From Nitrospiria bacterium (GTDB lineage Bacteria > Nitrospirota > UBA9217): a DNA stretch of 64,000 nucleotides. The notes below the pieces were generated by a model. It saw only the letters and a program-made list of their open reading frames with translations. It made no database searches and had not been told where the DNA came from. The position numbers and the translations under genes were made by a program. Below, in pieces: positions 1 through 9,500 of the stretch. The stretch's first letter is position 1, and each line of letters starts with the position of its first letter. The stretch covers positions 1-64,000 of the forward strand of contig CAKKPG010000044.1 in NCBI GenBank assembly GCA_919901555.1. Direction: 5' to 3'.

Positions 1-1
1 T

Positions 2-52
2 CTCCAGAAGCTCGGTTACGATGCAAAGGTGGAGCTGCACGCAGCCAAGTGA
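2..52 (+). CDS. 3' end of a CDS truncated by the window edge (…LQKLGYDAKVELHAAK*)
   Basis: Open frame from base 2 to the TGA at 50-52; family not recognisable. Confidence 0.3.
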   Translation, partial: LQKLGYDAKVELHAAK

Positions 53-255
53 ACGTTTTCAACGGCTGAGGCAACCCTCGTTGTGACTGCGGAAATCCAC
101 AAGACGAATATGGATTTCTTCATCGCCCGTAATGATTTTTTCCTTACCGCGCCAGGCATCCCCGATGGAACAATTCGGGGACAGGCTCCGGCACGAAGAA
201 GGTCAAGGAGCTCTACATTATTAAAATGCAGACTCTAACTACATAATCACTGGTT

Positions 256-1041
256 ATGTCAAAGAATGAGAAGGACATGATTTCTGCAAGCCATATTGTT
301 TTGGACAAGTCTTATCTTCAAGGCTGCACAAGCCTGAACCTTGAAGAAATGTCGAGGCAACATCGGCTGATCTTATGTGCTGAGACTTTCCACGAAGTTG
401 TATCAAGCCCTGACGACGAAATGAAAAGCTGTATGAAGAAGCTGCTTGCCTACACGACCTCAGTGGACCTGCTCGACCACCACGGTACGCTGCTGAAATA
501 TGAAATCGAGAACCGACAACCGTGCAAGCCCCTTTCAGCTCATATCTTGCCACTAACCCTGAATCCAGAATGGAATCACACGATTTCCGAGCCTCAAAGT
601 GAAACCATCACCGATTTTCATAACCACTGGGAAGTTGACAGCCCCAAAGCATTTGATGAGATAGTGCTGGAAATTATTGGTACCTGCGGTCGGATCACAC
701 CGGAGCAGGTTGCGTCGGATAGGGAGATGGTGTTGAAGACATACGGCCATTTACGAGCCTCAGAACGCCTGCCGCTGCCGAGTCACCTTAATGAAGACTG
801 GGCCATCTATAGACGTCTCCAAGTGGAACTTATCGCCGCCCACGAATACATGTACAGTTTTCAAGATGGTCAGTTCTGCATACGCAAAGACCGGAAGGCT
901 CATAATCAAATCGATTTCAGGGTCCTCATCGCAGCTTGTCTTGCAGGTGGTATTGCAACGCGAGATAATTTAATCAGGAGATATTTCGAAATCCTGTGTC
1001 CTGGAGGGACTCTTTATTGGATAGAAGGACATAGACCATAA
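256..1041 (+). CDS. Hypothetical protein, possibly PIN-like at its N-terminus
   Basis: 261-aa ORF; N-terminal 'HIVLDKSYLQG...LILCAETFHEVVSS' has a PIN-like D...E spacing (weak). Confidence 0.65.
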   Translation: MSKNEKDMISASHIVLDKSYLQGCTSLNLEEMSRQHRLILCAETFHEVVSSPDDEMKSCMKKLLAYTTSVDLLDHHGTLLKYEIENRQPCKPLSAHILPLTLNPEWNHTISEPQSETITDFHNHWEVDSPKAFDEIVLEIIGTCGRITPEQVASDREMVLKTYGHLRASERLPLPSHLNEDWAIYRRLQVELIAAHEYMYSFQDGQFCIRKDRKAHNQIDFRVLIAACLAGGIATRDNLIRRYFEILCPGGTLYWIEGHRP

Positions 1042-1119
1042 CCACGGCCTGCAGCGGATCGCCGGAGGCTCCTGCTGGAGCCGAATGCTAAACAGAAATT
1101 TAATTCATAAAGCAATACT

Positions 1120-1917
1120 ATGAGCTATCGATTTAACATTAAAAAACGTGTATATGAAAATGACGCGCTTATCGCTTTTATAGACCTTCTCGGCACACGT
1201 AAACTTTATCAAAGCACACTGGCAGAAGATCAGGCAAATAAGGTGTTAAATGTTCTTTTAGGTGAGTTCGACATTAAGTTTTCGGAATATTTTTCATCGG
1301 AAGAGATAAAGGAGAACTTCGATGTCAGTATTTTTGCTGACTCCATAGCAATTTCAGAAAGAGTCAGTACTTCGAAGATCATCGAAAGATTCTTGGATTT
1401 TTTGCTTGCTTACCAGGAAGACCTTCTTGTAAATTATAATTCTCCAAGTCGGGCAATACTCATTAAAGACTCTTTCTTTTCATTCAAAATGACGGATGCG
1501 AGTGCAGAAAGTATTCTTGGATCTCCTTACACTACTATAAGTCTTTGTGGCGGGAAAGGCATCAGATTTGCGCATGACTGTCTTGAAGGATTACCAATCG
1601 GTGTTTATGTAACAGACATTATCAAAAAAGACTTAAATGCTGAACAACAAGCTAGAATTATTCCAGTACAGGGTGAAGAACTTTCTTTTATCAAGAAAAA
1701 AACTACTATCATGCCCTATGTGCCTTACAACACTCTTGCTCTCATATCTGCGGACAGTAAAACTATATCAGAATCTCTAAAAGCATGTTTTCCTGACAAA
1801 GATGCTTTCGAAAAAATGACGCCATGGATATTGGTTCATCTGGGAAAGGAAAATGAAATAATCAGGTCTAACAAATCGCTCAAGGGGGACGCGGCAAAAA
1901 GCCATCGCGCCCCTTAG
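1120..1917 (+). CDS. Hypothetical protein with possible nucleotidyl-cyclase-like fold
   Basis: 265-aa ORF; 'ALIAFIDLLGTRKLY' and later 'SIFADSIAIS' resemble cyclase-fold beta strands (inference). Confidence 0.7.
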   Translation: MSYRFNIKKRVYENDALIAFIDLLGTRKLYQSTLAEDQANKVLNVLLGEFDIKFSEYFSSEEIKENFDVSIFADSIAISERVSTSKIIERFLDFLLAYQEDLLVNYNSPSRAILIKDSFFSFKMTDASAESILGSPYTTISLCGGKGIRFAHDCLEGLPIGVYVTDIIKKDLNAEQQARIIPVQGEELSFIKKKTTIMPYVPYNTLALISADSKTISESLKACFPDKDAFEKMTPWILVHLGKENEIIRSNKSLKGDAAKSHRAP

Positions 1918-2217
1918 CTTCGTGTTAACATTATGATTCTCGCGTGCGTTTCAATGACATCCGACCTCGGTTTTCAATAGTCTTGTTGGTCCCGGCCTGT
2001 CTGCGTGCGGACACGCACAGGCAGGCTTGTCCGGGTTAGGCAAATGGCGCCTGGTAAGACGGCGTCGGTCTAACGGTCGATTCAATCAGGATGATGAACA
2101 AGCGCAGAAAACATCAGGATATCGGGGATGGATGAACAAGAATTAATCAAAAGAAGAGAAAACGTCCATCGGCTCCAAAAGAGGGGTTGACGTAATTGAG
2201 ACGGGGGGTTGATAACC

Positions 2218-2631
2218 ATGAGAAAAATATGGATGCAGGCCCCTCACACAGGCGGGGTTAAAATTTCTCCCGCTGCGCAGGAAGCTGTGCGGCAACGCAT
2301 CATCGCTCATGCGAAAAAGCATCACGCGGGCAAGTTCACGCGCATCGACGTCAGGTTCAGAGGGGCGATGTGCTATATCGACGCGTACAAGGAGCCGGAG
2401 AATGTCCCGAAGCGGATCCCGGCAGGTTTCGGTGAAACCCGCGAGGAATTCATCGAACGGCTGCGAAACACGCCGACGCACCTCGTCCGGCTGCGACACT
2501 TCGGCATCGATCGGTGGAGCGTCGCGTTCTTCACCTACAGCAACGAGCGCTATGAGCCGTGCTGCTTTCCGAACGGCGAGTGGTTCGGTACGCCCGAGCA
2601 GGCCTTCGAGCTCGGCGCGGTGTATTTGTGA
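2218..2631 (+). CDS. Conserved hypothetical protein
   Basis: ORF; ATG at 2218 inside the listed 2209 ORF; 'RFRGAMCYIDAY...NTPTHLVRLRHFGIDRWSVAFFTYSNERYEPC' reads as a conserved small-protein family. Confidence 0.75.
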   Translation: MRKIWMQAPHTGGVKISPAAQEAVRQRIIAHAKKHHAGKFTRIDVRFRGAMCYIDAYKEPENVPKRIPAGFGETREEFIERLRNTPTHLVRLRHFGIDRWSVAFFTYSNERYEPCCFPNGEWFGTPEQAFELGAVYL

Positions 2632-2703
2632 CAGTCTGCGTGGCCCCGGGGACGTATACCTTGGGTTTTCTAAAAAAAAACAAAGGAAGCATATCCGGCA
2701 ACT

Positions 2704-3186
2704 ATGGGAAGGTATTGCGTAATCTGTGGTCTTGAACGCCCTAACGAAGCTTTCAGCGGACGGGGGCATGGAATCGGAATCTGCAAGAAATGCGACAAGA
2801 TGCCGAAATCGGCCCGGCAGCGCATCATGGATGAAGACTTCCTGGCGCAGGCGTTGGAGCAGAAGAATATCTCGGAAAAGAACGTGGCATACTTCAACGA
2901 GATGCGCCTGCGCTATCCCGATTCGCTTGGAGAAAGGGCCGCGGTCATGGCGGAACTCGGTTCGGTCCATCCGCGGAAAAGGAAACGCTATGGCTTCCTT
3001 TATCACAACAGACGGGAACTTTTTGACCGGATGGTCCGGCTGAACATGATTGACGAACGAATGACGCCGGAAATGGAAGACGCGGAAGAAGAGCTGATCA
3101 TGGGGAAAAATATGCGCCAAAAGGAACGATCGGAAATTATGGAATCCCGCGGTGATGGTCACAAAGAAGATATCAGCACTCTTTAG
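2704..3186 (+). CDS. Hypothetical zinc-ribbon-like protein
   Basis: 160-aa ORF with CxxC (CVIC, CKKC) pairs near the N-terminus. Confidence 0.65.
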   Translation: MGRYCVICGLERPNEAFSGRGHGIGICKKCDKMPKSARQRIMDEDFLAQALEQKNISEKNVAYFNEMRLRYPDSLGERAAVMAELGSVHPRKRKRYGFLYHNRRELFDRMVRLNMIDERMTPEMEDAEEELIMGKNMRQKERSEIMESRGDGHKEDISTL

Positions 3187-3216
3187 TTTTATCCGGGCAC
3201 TCTATGCCGCTTTTTG

Positions 3217-3867
3217 TTATCCGCTCCGCTTTGCCGGTCCGGAAGCAATAATGTCATGCAAAAAGTCCTCCACACCGAAGCCTTCTTGATGACGCAGATT
3301 GTAATCGATTGATACATCGGCGTATCGCTGGTAGAGCGTTTCCCGTGAACGGAGAAGGTCGGGATAGCAGCGCGCCAACGCCTGCTCGTTCGTCTCCCCG
3401 GGAGCTTTGCGGAACAGCCCTCTCCACAACACCGGACGCGGCTTCGCAATATATTGTTTCAGCATCTGCGCCTGGACTTCCGACGGAACCGGGAAATACA
3501 CAAAGGTTGTTAATCTGCGGAGATCGCTTACGATGTCGTCTCCCGCATAAATAACGCTGCCCGTTGTATCCACAACGACGTTCTCGCCGGGACCATCGCC
3601 ATTTTTCTCGAGATGCTCGATTATTTCAGTGACAACCTGTCTTTCACAGACCAGGTACTGAGATTCACGGCTTGTATAATTTTTCTCGTAAGGAAATCCC
3701 ATCCACTCGCCGAGGCCCATTGTTGTTCCATCCTGTTTTCTGAGCTCATGAGAAAGCCTCGATGCGATCATCTCGTCACAGCAGAAACGCTTGAAGCCAT
3801 GATCGGACAGTTTCTTGGACCAAAGGGATTTTCCCGAACCCGACATGCCTATCAATGAGATGCGCAT
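3217..3867 (-). CDS. P-loop kinase-like protein (shikimate/adenylate kinase-like fold)
   Basis: Walker A 'MRISLIGMSGSGKSLWSKKL'. The listed ORF starts at 3942, but that extension is translated from an intergenic repeat; ATG at 3867. Confidence 0.8.
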   Translation of the reverse strand: MRISLIGMSGSGKSLWSKKLSDHGFKRFCCDEMIASRLSHELRKQDGTTMGLGEWMGFPYEKNYTSRESQYLVCERQVVTEIIEHLEKNGDGPGENVVVDTTGSVIYAGDDIVSDLRRLTTFVYFPVPSEVQAQMLKQYIAKPRPVLWRGLFRKAPGETNEQALARCYPDLLRSRETLYQRYADVSIDYNLRHQEGFGVEDFLHDIIASGPAKRSG

Positions 3868-3896
3868 AGTTAAAAACCTTTCACCACGAAGACACA

Positions 3897-4041
3897 AAGG
3901 CACGAAGTCTGATGAATGCAAAATGCAGAGTGCAAAATGCAAAAGTCAAAGTGAAGGAATATAAATCATGGCCTGGGGCCATACCGCAATTTTACAATTT
4001 GCATTTTACAATTTGACTTTTGCATTGTCTTTTTCGTGCCT
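3897..4041. repeat. 145-bp intergenic repeat, copy 1
   Basis: One mismatch in 145 bp against 62353-62497 by eye; internal inverted arms AATGCAAAAGTCAAA / TTTGACTTTTGCATT. Confidence 0.9.
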
Positions 4042-5237
4042 CACTTGTTGTTCTTATTTGCAAAAACAATGGTGCGGGTGCGAATGACGCCTTCATGGGT
4101 CGCTATTTCCTTGACCACGCTCTCGGGGACCGGCGACCCCAAGTCGATGATGTTATAGCCGACGGCGCCGTTGCTGGCGTTCAAGTAGCTGGAGATGTTG
4201 ATGCCGTGGGCGCCGATCTTCTGGGAGGCGAAGCCGATCATGCCGGGGACGTCGCGATTGATCATGATCAGGCGCGTATGGACGTCATCGGAAGGAACGG
4301 ACTCGACGGTCGGGAAATTGACGCTGTTCGTGACCGTGCCGTATTCAAGATAGTCTTTGAGCTCCTGCACCGCCATGGAGGCGCACAGCTCTTCGGACTC
4401 TTCGGTGCTGGCCCCGAGATGGGGCGAGACGATGACCTTCGGATTGCTCAGCATCGCGGCCGCGGGAAAGTCGGCAACGTAGCCGGCCAGCCGGCCGCTG
4501 TCCAGCGCATCAAGCACGGCGGCCTGATCAACCAGGGAACCCCGCGCATAATTGACCAGGATGGCGCCCTGGGGCAGCAGTTTTAACGCATCGGCATTTA
4601 TGAAATGCCGCAGCTTTTCGTTGAAGGGCATATGGAGGGTCAGGACATTTACCTGTCTCACGACGTCTTTCCAGCTCTTTGCAAGCGACACCTCGGGCGA
4701 AAGCTGATGGATGTTCTCCAGGGCAGGGGAGGGATCAAACCCCATGACCCGCATCTGCCGCTGTATCCCCCCGTTCGCAACGCGCACCCCGATCTTGCCG
4801 AGCCCCAGCACGCCCAGGGTCTTGCCGGCCAGTTCGAATCCGCGAAAGGCAGCTTTTTTCGCCTCGACCTGTTCGGTAATTTCTTTATCACTTAACCCGG
4901 CCAGGTCCCGGCAGAAGTTTATCGCACGATGGATATTGCGGGCGCTGATCCCCAGCATGACAAAGACAAGCTCCGCCACTGCATTGGCATTGGCCCCGGG
5001 AGCATTGAAAACGCAGATACCCTTCGTTGTCGCCTTTTCCACCGTAATATTGTTGACTCCCGCGCCGGCCCGGGCGACCGCCAAAAGCGACGGGTAGCTG
5101 TCGGTATCAACCTGGGCGCTGCGGACCAGAATTCCCCCCGGGTCCTTTTCCTCGGCGCTTACCGTGTACTCGGGTCCCAACAGCGCAAGCCCTTCGGGGT
5201 CGATATTATTGAGCTTCTTGATGCGAAACCGCGGCAT
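4041..5237 (-). CDS. serA: D-3-phosphoglycerate dehydrogenase with C-terminal ACT domain
   Basis: 398 aa; NAD-binding 'LGVLGLGKIGVRVAN', 'VNYARGSLVDQAAVLDAL', ACT-like 'NRDVPGMIGFASQKIGAHGINISS'. Confidence 0.93.
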   Translation of the reverse strand: MPRFRIKKLNNIDPEGLALLGPEYTVSAEEKDPGGILVRSAQVDTDSYPSLLAVARAGAGVNNITVEKATTKGICVFNAPGANANAVAELVFVMLGISARNIHRAINFCRDLAGLSDKEITEQVEAKKAAFRGFELAGKTLGVLGLGKIGVRVANGGIQRQMRVMGFDPSPALENIHQLSPEVSLAKSWKDVVRQVNVLTLHMPFNEKLRHFINADALKLLPQGAILVNYARGSLVDQAAVLDALDSGRLAGYVADFPAAAMLSNPKVIVSPHLGASTEESEELCASMAVQELKDYLEYGTVTNSVNFPTVESVPSDDVHTRLIMINRDVPGMIGFASQKIGAHGINISSYLNASNGAVGYNIIDLGSPVPESVVKEIATHEGVIRTRTIVFANKNNK

Positions 5238-5530
5238 AGTGTTCTCCTCGCTATTCCGGAATTATTTCCTGCGAATAAACAATAACGTTAGAAGCAGCCC
5301 ATCGAACGGAAGAATAATAGCACGGATTTGCCGGTACATCAATTGATTTTTCCTCTCCGGGCGTGCGGCCGTCGAAATCGCCGGCATCGGTCCGCGTTGC
5401 CCCGGGACGGTCGCGTGTCCTGTTTTTTCTATAAACCCTGTTTACAATCGTCCCCGAATTCTGTTACACTGCGGGAGCAGTACGATAAAAGGACAAGGGC
5501 AGGTCTACCATCTATGCATCAGGCGGAGAT

Positions 5531-5776
5531 ATGACTGACAAACAATCGAACGATCCTCTTCACGGCGTGACCCTGGAAATGATCCTTACCCGGCTGGTGG
5601 AACATTACGGCTGGGAGAAAATGGGAACGTTCATCACGATCAGGTGTTTTAATAATGACCCAAGCATCAAGTCCAGCCTGCAATTTCTGAGAAGGACCCC
5701 CTGGGCGAGGAAGAAAGTTGAAGAGCTGTATCTGCGGTACAACAGGGAAACCTCGAAACAGGCCCGGCCCCGATGA
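5531..5776 (+). CDS. VF530/DUF2132-family DNA-binding protein
   Basis: '[60 protein letters not shown]'. Confidence 0.88.
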   Translation: MTDKQSNDPLHGVTLEMILTRLVEHYGWEKMGTFITIRCFNNDPSIKSSLQFLRRTPWARKKVEELYLRYNRETSKQARPR

Positions 5777-5801
5777 GAAAGAATGAGCGGAAGTGGAAAA
5801 G

Positions 5802-5835
5802 AAAAAAGCAGGCTCCGGTTTCCCGGGGCCTGCTT
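5802..5835 (-). terminator. Rho-independent terminator downstream of the cold-shock gene
   Basis: Minus strand AAGCAGGCCCCGG..CCGGAGCCTGCTT hairpin followed by TTTTTTC. Confidence 0.8.
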
Positions 5836-5864
5836 CAATAGGGCTTGCTTTGGCTTATGAGGGC

Positions 5865-6065
5865 TTAGAGCTTTACAACGTTGGCTGCCTTGGGGCCTTT
5901 GGGTGAGTCGACAACGTCGAACTGCACTTGCTGACCTTCAGCCAGCGATTTGAAGCCGCTGTCCTGGATGTCTCCGAAATGCACGAAGACATCGCCGCCT
6001 TTTTCGCGGGTAATGAATCCAAAACCCTTGGAATCATTGAACCACTTAACGGTACCGGTTTCCAC
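5865..6065 (-). CDS. Cold-shock protein (CspA family)
   Basis: '[32 protein letters not shown]' with RNP motifs; GTG start at 6065 preceded by AAGGAGG. Confidence 0.95.
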   Translation of the reverse strand: METGTVKWFNDSKGFGFITREKGGDVFVHFGDIQDSGFKSLAEGQQVQFDVVDSPKGPKAANVVKL

Positions 6066-6261
6066 TGATGAGCTACCTCCTTCTTGTGAATTGAAGCTGA
6101 CGGAAATGTGCAACAAAAAGACCGCAAGACGAAGAGTCCTTGCAGTCTTGCCTACAAAAACTTCCGGAACTTCTGGGGTGCATTATGGCACGATAGGGTC
6201 CCTGTGTCAAGCTTTATTTACTTAATTTTTGTGATTCCCCGGGTCAGTATCCTTTTTTTCC

Positions 6262-6325
6262 TGACCGGGCGTCGGAATTGTAGAGGTTGTTCTGCAAGAG
6301 GTCCCCTGCGCCGGTATGGATTGGC
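6262..6325 (-). pseudogene. Remnant of a CAP/SCP-domain gene
   Basis: 'PIHTGAGDLLQNNLYNS' matches 'VIYTGGENILQNNLYNS' of the intact CAP gene at 34611-35252; 21-nt exact identity 6274-6294 = 34803-34823. Confidence 0.7.
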
Positions 6326-6512
6326 CGCGGGCGCTTTGCGAGATTAACGGCCGAAATTCGCGGAAAACCATTTGACAAGAAAAGGGTTCTTCTATACAGT
6401 ACGGCTATAGTATCAATCCCGATCACAAGAGGTCTGTGCGGCACCGAACATCATTGGTTTACATACCAGCCTATTCTGTACTACGTTACGAAAACGCTGA
6501 GGGGGGCAGATC

Positions 6513-9500
6513 ATGAACCTTTTTTCCCGCTTTATCAGTTCTGGTGTAAAAGTGCTTTCAAGGCTCTTCGGTACGGTGTCCTGGTCTCCTCCTCCGTGGA
6601 TGGCTTTCCTCAAGAACTTCTCTTCCAATATCAAGCATATCAAAGACATTATCTCTCGCCTTGTTCATACCGCGCGTTCCTTGGTCGACAAATATCTGAA
6701 AAAAATCATGAAACGAACGGCCATCGTCGTGCCGGCGGTTCTGGTGACCCTCACCCTCGTCGTCTTCTACGCGGTGGGTCGGTCCGGCGTGATCGAGGTC
6801 ACCGGCACCCAGCCCGGGCTTACGAAGCTCGAGGACGTTTTGAAGCCGGACCCGGTCCATATTCGCTTCAACGGTTCCGCCGCGCGGCTTGACCTGGTCG
6901 GGAAGGTCGTCACAAAAGGGATCACCATCTTGCCGGCCATCGAGGGCGATTGGAAGTGGGTCAGGGACGACCATCTCCTGTTCGTGCCGAAGGCGGACTG
7001 GGCAGTGGGCGAGAAGTATACGGTCAAGATGGACCGCTCCCTGTTCCCGGACCATGTGAAGCTCTCCACGTATACTTACACGTTCAAGACGCCGCCTTTC
7101 AACGCAGAGCTTACGACCGCCGAGTTCTATCAAGACCCCGAAGACCCGAAGATCAGGAAGGTCCTCGCCACGGTGAAGTTCACCCATCCCGTGGACGCGG
7201 CCTCGTTCGAGAAGCGGGTCCGCCTGCGCAGGTCCGACCAGAAAACGGGCTTCCTCGGCATCGGCGCGGAGACCTACCTCTTCACCGTGTCCTACGACAC
7301 GTACAAGGGCGAGGCCTATATCCATTCCAAATCCATGGACATCCCGGAGAAGGACATGGAGATGTTCATTACCATCGATTCAGGCGTCCACGCCGAGCGC
7401 GGCGGGCCCGAGACGGAGCGTGAGCTCAAGCAGGCCGTTACCATATCGGGAAAGTACAACTTCCTCCAGATCGAGTCCGTGGAGCTTACGCTCGTACGGA
7501 ACGAGCGCTACGAGCCCGAGCAGGTGATCGTGGTCCAGACCACAACAGGGGTGCAGGAATCGGAGATCGTCAAGAACCTGACCGTGTACGTCCTTCCCCA
7601 GGATCTGCCGCCGATCCAGGGGCAGGAGGGCGCAAAGAACTTTCGCTGGTCCGATCCCGCGAAGATCGGGCCTGAGGTCCTGGACCTTTCCCAGCGCCTG
7701 AAGCTCACGCCCCTGCCACGGGACCGGGAATACGCAGTGCTGCACAGCTTCAAGTACACGGCCCCTGCCGGCAGGTATCTTTTGATAAAACTGAACAAAG
7801 GCATCCAGGCCTTCGGCGGCTATCTCCTGGCCAAGGAATTCGAGACCATCAGCCGCGTGCCCGAAATTCCGCGGGAGCTCGGCATCATGCACAACGGCGC
7901 GATCCTGAGCCTGAGCGGCGAGAAGAAGCTTTCCGTGTACGCCCGGGACCTCGAGGCCGTGCGGTTCGAGCTCGGCCGTGTGCTGCCCGACGAGATCAAC
8001 CACTTGATGAGCCAGACGAGCGGCGACATCACGAGCCCCTATTTCTCCAATTACCAGTTCAACCAGGACAACATCTCCGAACGCTTCACCGAAATCCGGC
8101 AGCTCCGGCGCGAGGAGCCGGGAAAAACGCAGTATGTCTCCTTTGATTTCTCGCGGTATCTGAAGTCCGATTCGGGCGTGAACCGCGGTCTGTTCTTCTT
8201 CCGCGTCGAGGGTTGGGACCCGGAGAAGAAGCGGCCCACGGGCAAGAGCGACAAGCGCCTGATCCTGATCACCGACCTGGGCGTCCTGGTGAAGGACAAT
8301 GCCGACGGCACCCACGACCTCTTCGTCCAGTCCATCCACAGCGGCCAGCCTGTTTCCGGCGCGCGGGTGGACATCCTGGGCAAGAACGGCGTGTCCGTGT
8401 TCGGCACGACCACGGACGCGGATGGCCGCGCGTCCTTCCCGAAGCTCATTGACTTCGAGCGGGAAAAGGCGCCCACGGTCTATCTCGTCCGGAAGGGGAG
8501 CGATCTGTCGTTCCTGCCCTATGACCGCAGCGAGCGCAGGCTCAACCTGTCGCGCTTCGATGTGGGCGGCGAGGTGACCAGTGGCGAGCCGGGCAGGCTG
8601 AACGCGTACCTTTTCTCCGAACGGGGCATCTACCGGCCCGGCGACGAGTTCCATATCGGCATCATCGTCAAGACCGCGGACTGGAAACAAGGCGTGGCCG
8701 GCGTCCCGCTCGAAGCTGCGGTGACCGACGCGCGCGGACTGGAGGTCAAAAAGCAGAGGTTCAGCCTCCCGGCGACGGGATTCGAGGAGGTCCGGTACCA
8801 GACCGAGGAGACGGCGCCAACGGGAACGTATACGACGAGCGTCTACATCGTGAAGGACAACAAGCGAAGCGCGCTGCTGGGTTCCGCGACCGTGCGCGTT
8901 GAAGAGTTTCTTCCGGACCGTCTGAAGATCGCGACCCGCCTTTCAACGGAGCGGATGGAAGGATGGGTTTCGCCGTCGAGCCTGAAAGGCCTGGTCGTAC
9001 TCAAGAATCTTTACGGCACGCCTGCCGTGAACCACCGGGTCGCGGCGGACATCACCCTGTCGCCGGCCTTTCCGGCGTTCAAGCAGTACAAGGACTACAC
9101 CTTCTTCGATCCGCTCCGGACGGACAAGAGTTTCAACGACAGGCTGCAGGAAACGACGACGAACGAGCAGGGAGAGACCGAGTTCGAGTTCAACCTCGAC
9201 CGGTTCGACAAGGCCACGTACCGCCTCACCTTCCTGGCCGAAGGATACGAACTTGAAGGCGGCAGGGGAGTGAGTTCCGAAAGCTCGGTGCTGGTATCGC
9301 CGCTCTCCTATCTTATCGGGTACAAGCCCGACGGCGATCTGAAGTATATCAACAAGGGCAGCGGCAGGTCCGTGGAACTGATAGCCGTCGATCCCGCCCT
9401 CAAGAAGATATCCGTGTCCGGGCTCAAGGCCCAGATCATCGAGGTCCGCTACGTCTCCGCCCTGACCAGACAGAGCAGCGGCGTATACAAGTACCAGTCG

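Noticed and set aside
2143-3162. 339-aa minus-strand ORF
   Set aside because: Overlaps two plausible plus-strand genes (2218-2631 and 2704-3186); no recognisable domain.
7380-8690. 436-aa antisense ORF within A2M-1 (and the 554-aa ORF at 8943-10607)
   Set aside because: Opposite strand of a clearly coding GC-rich gene; His/Arg/Gly-rich composition without family motifs, typical of shadow ORFs.
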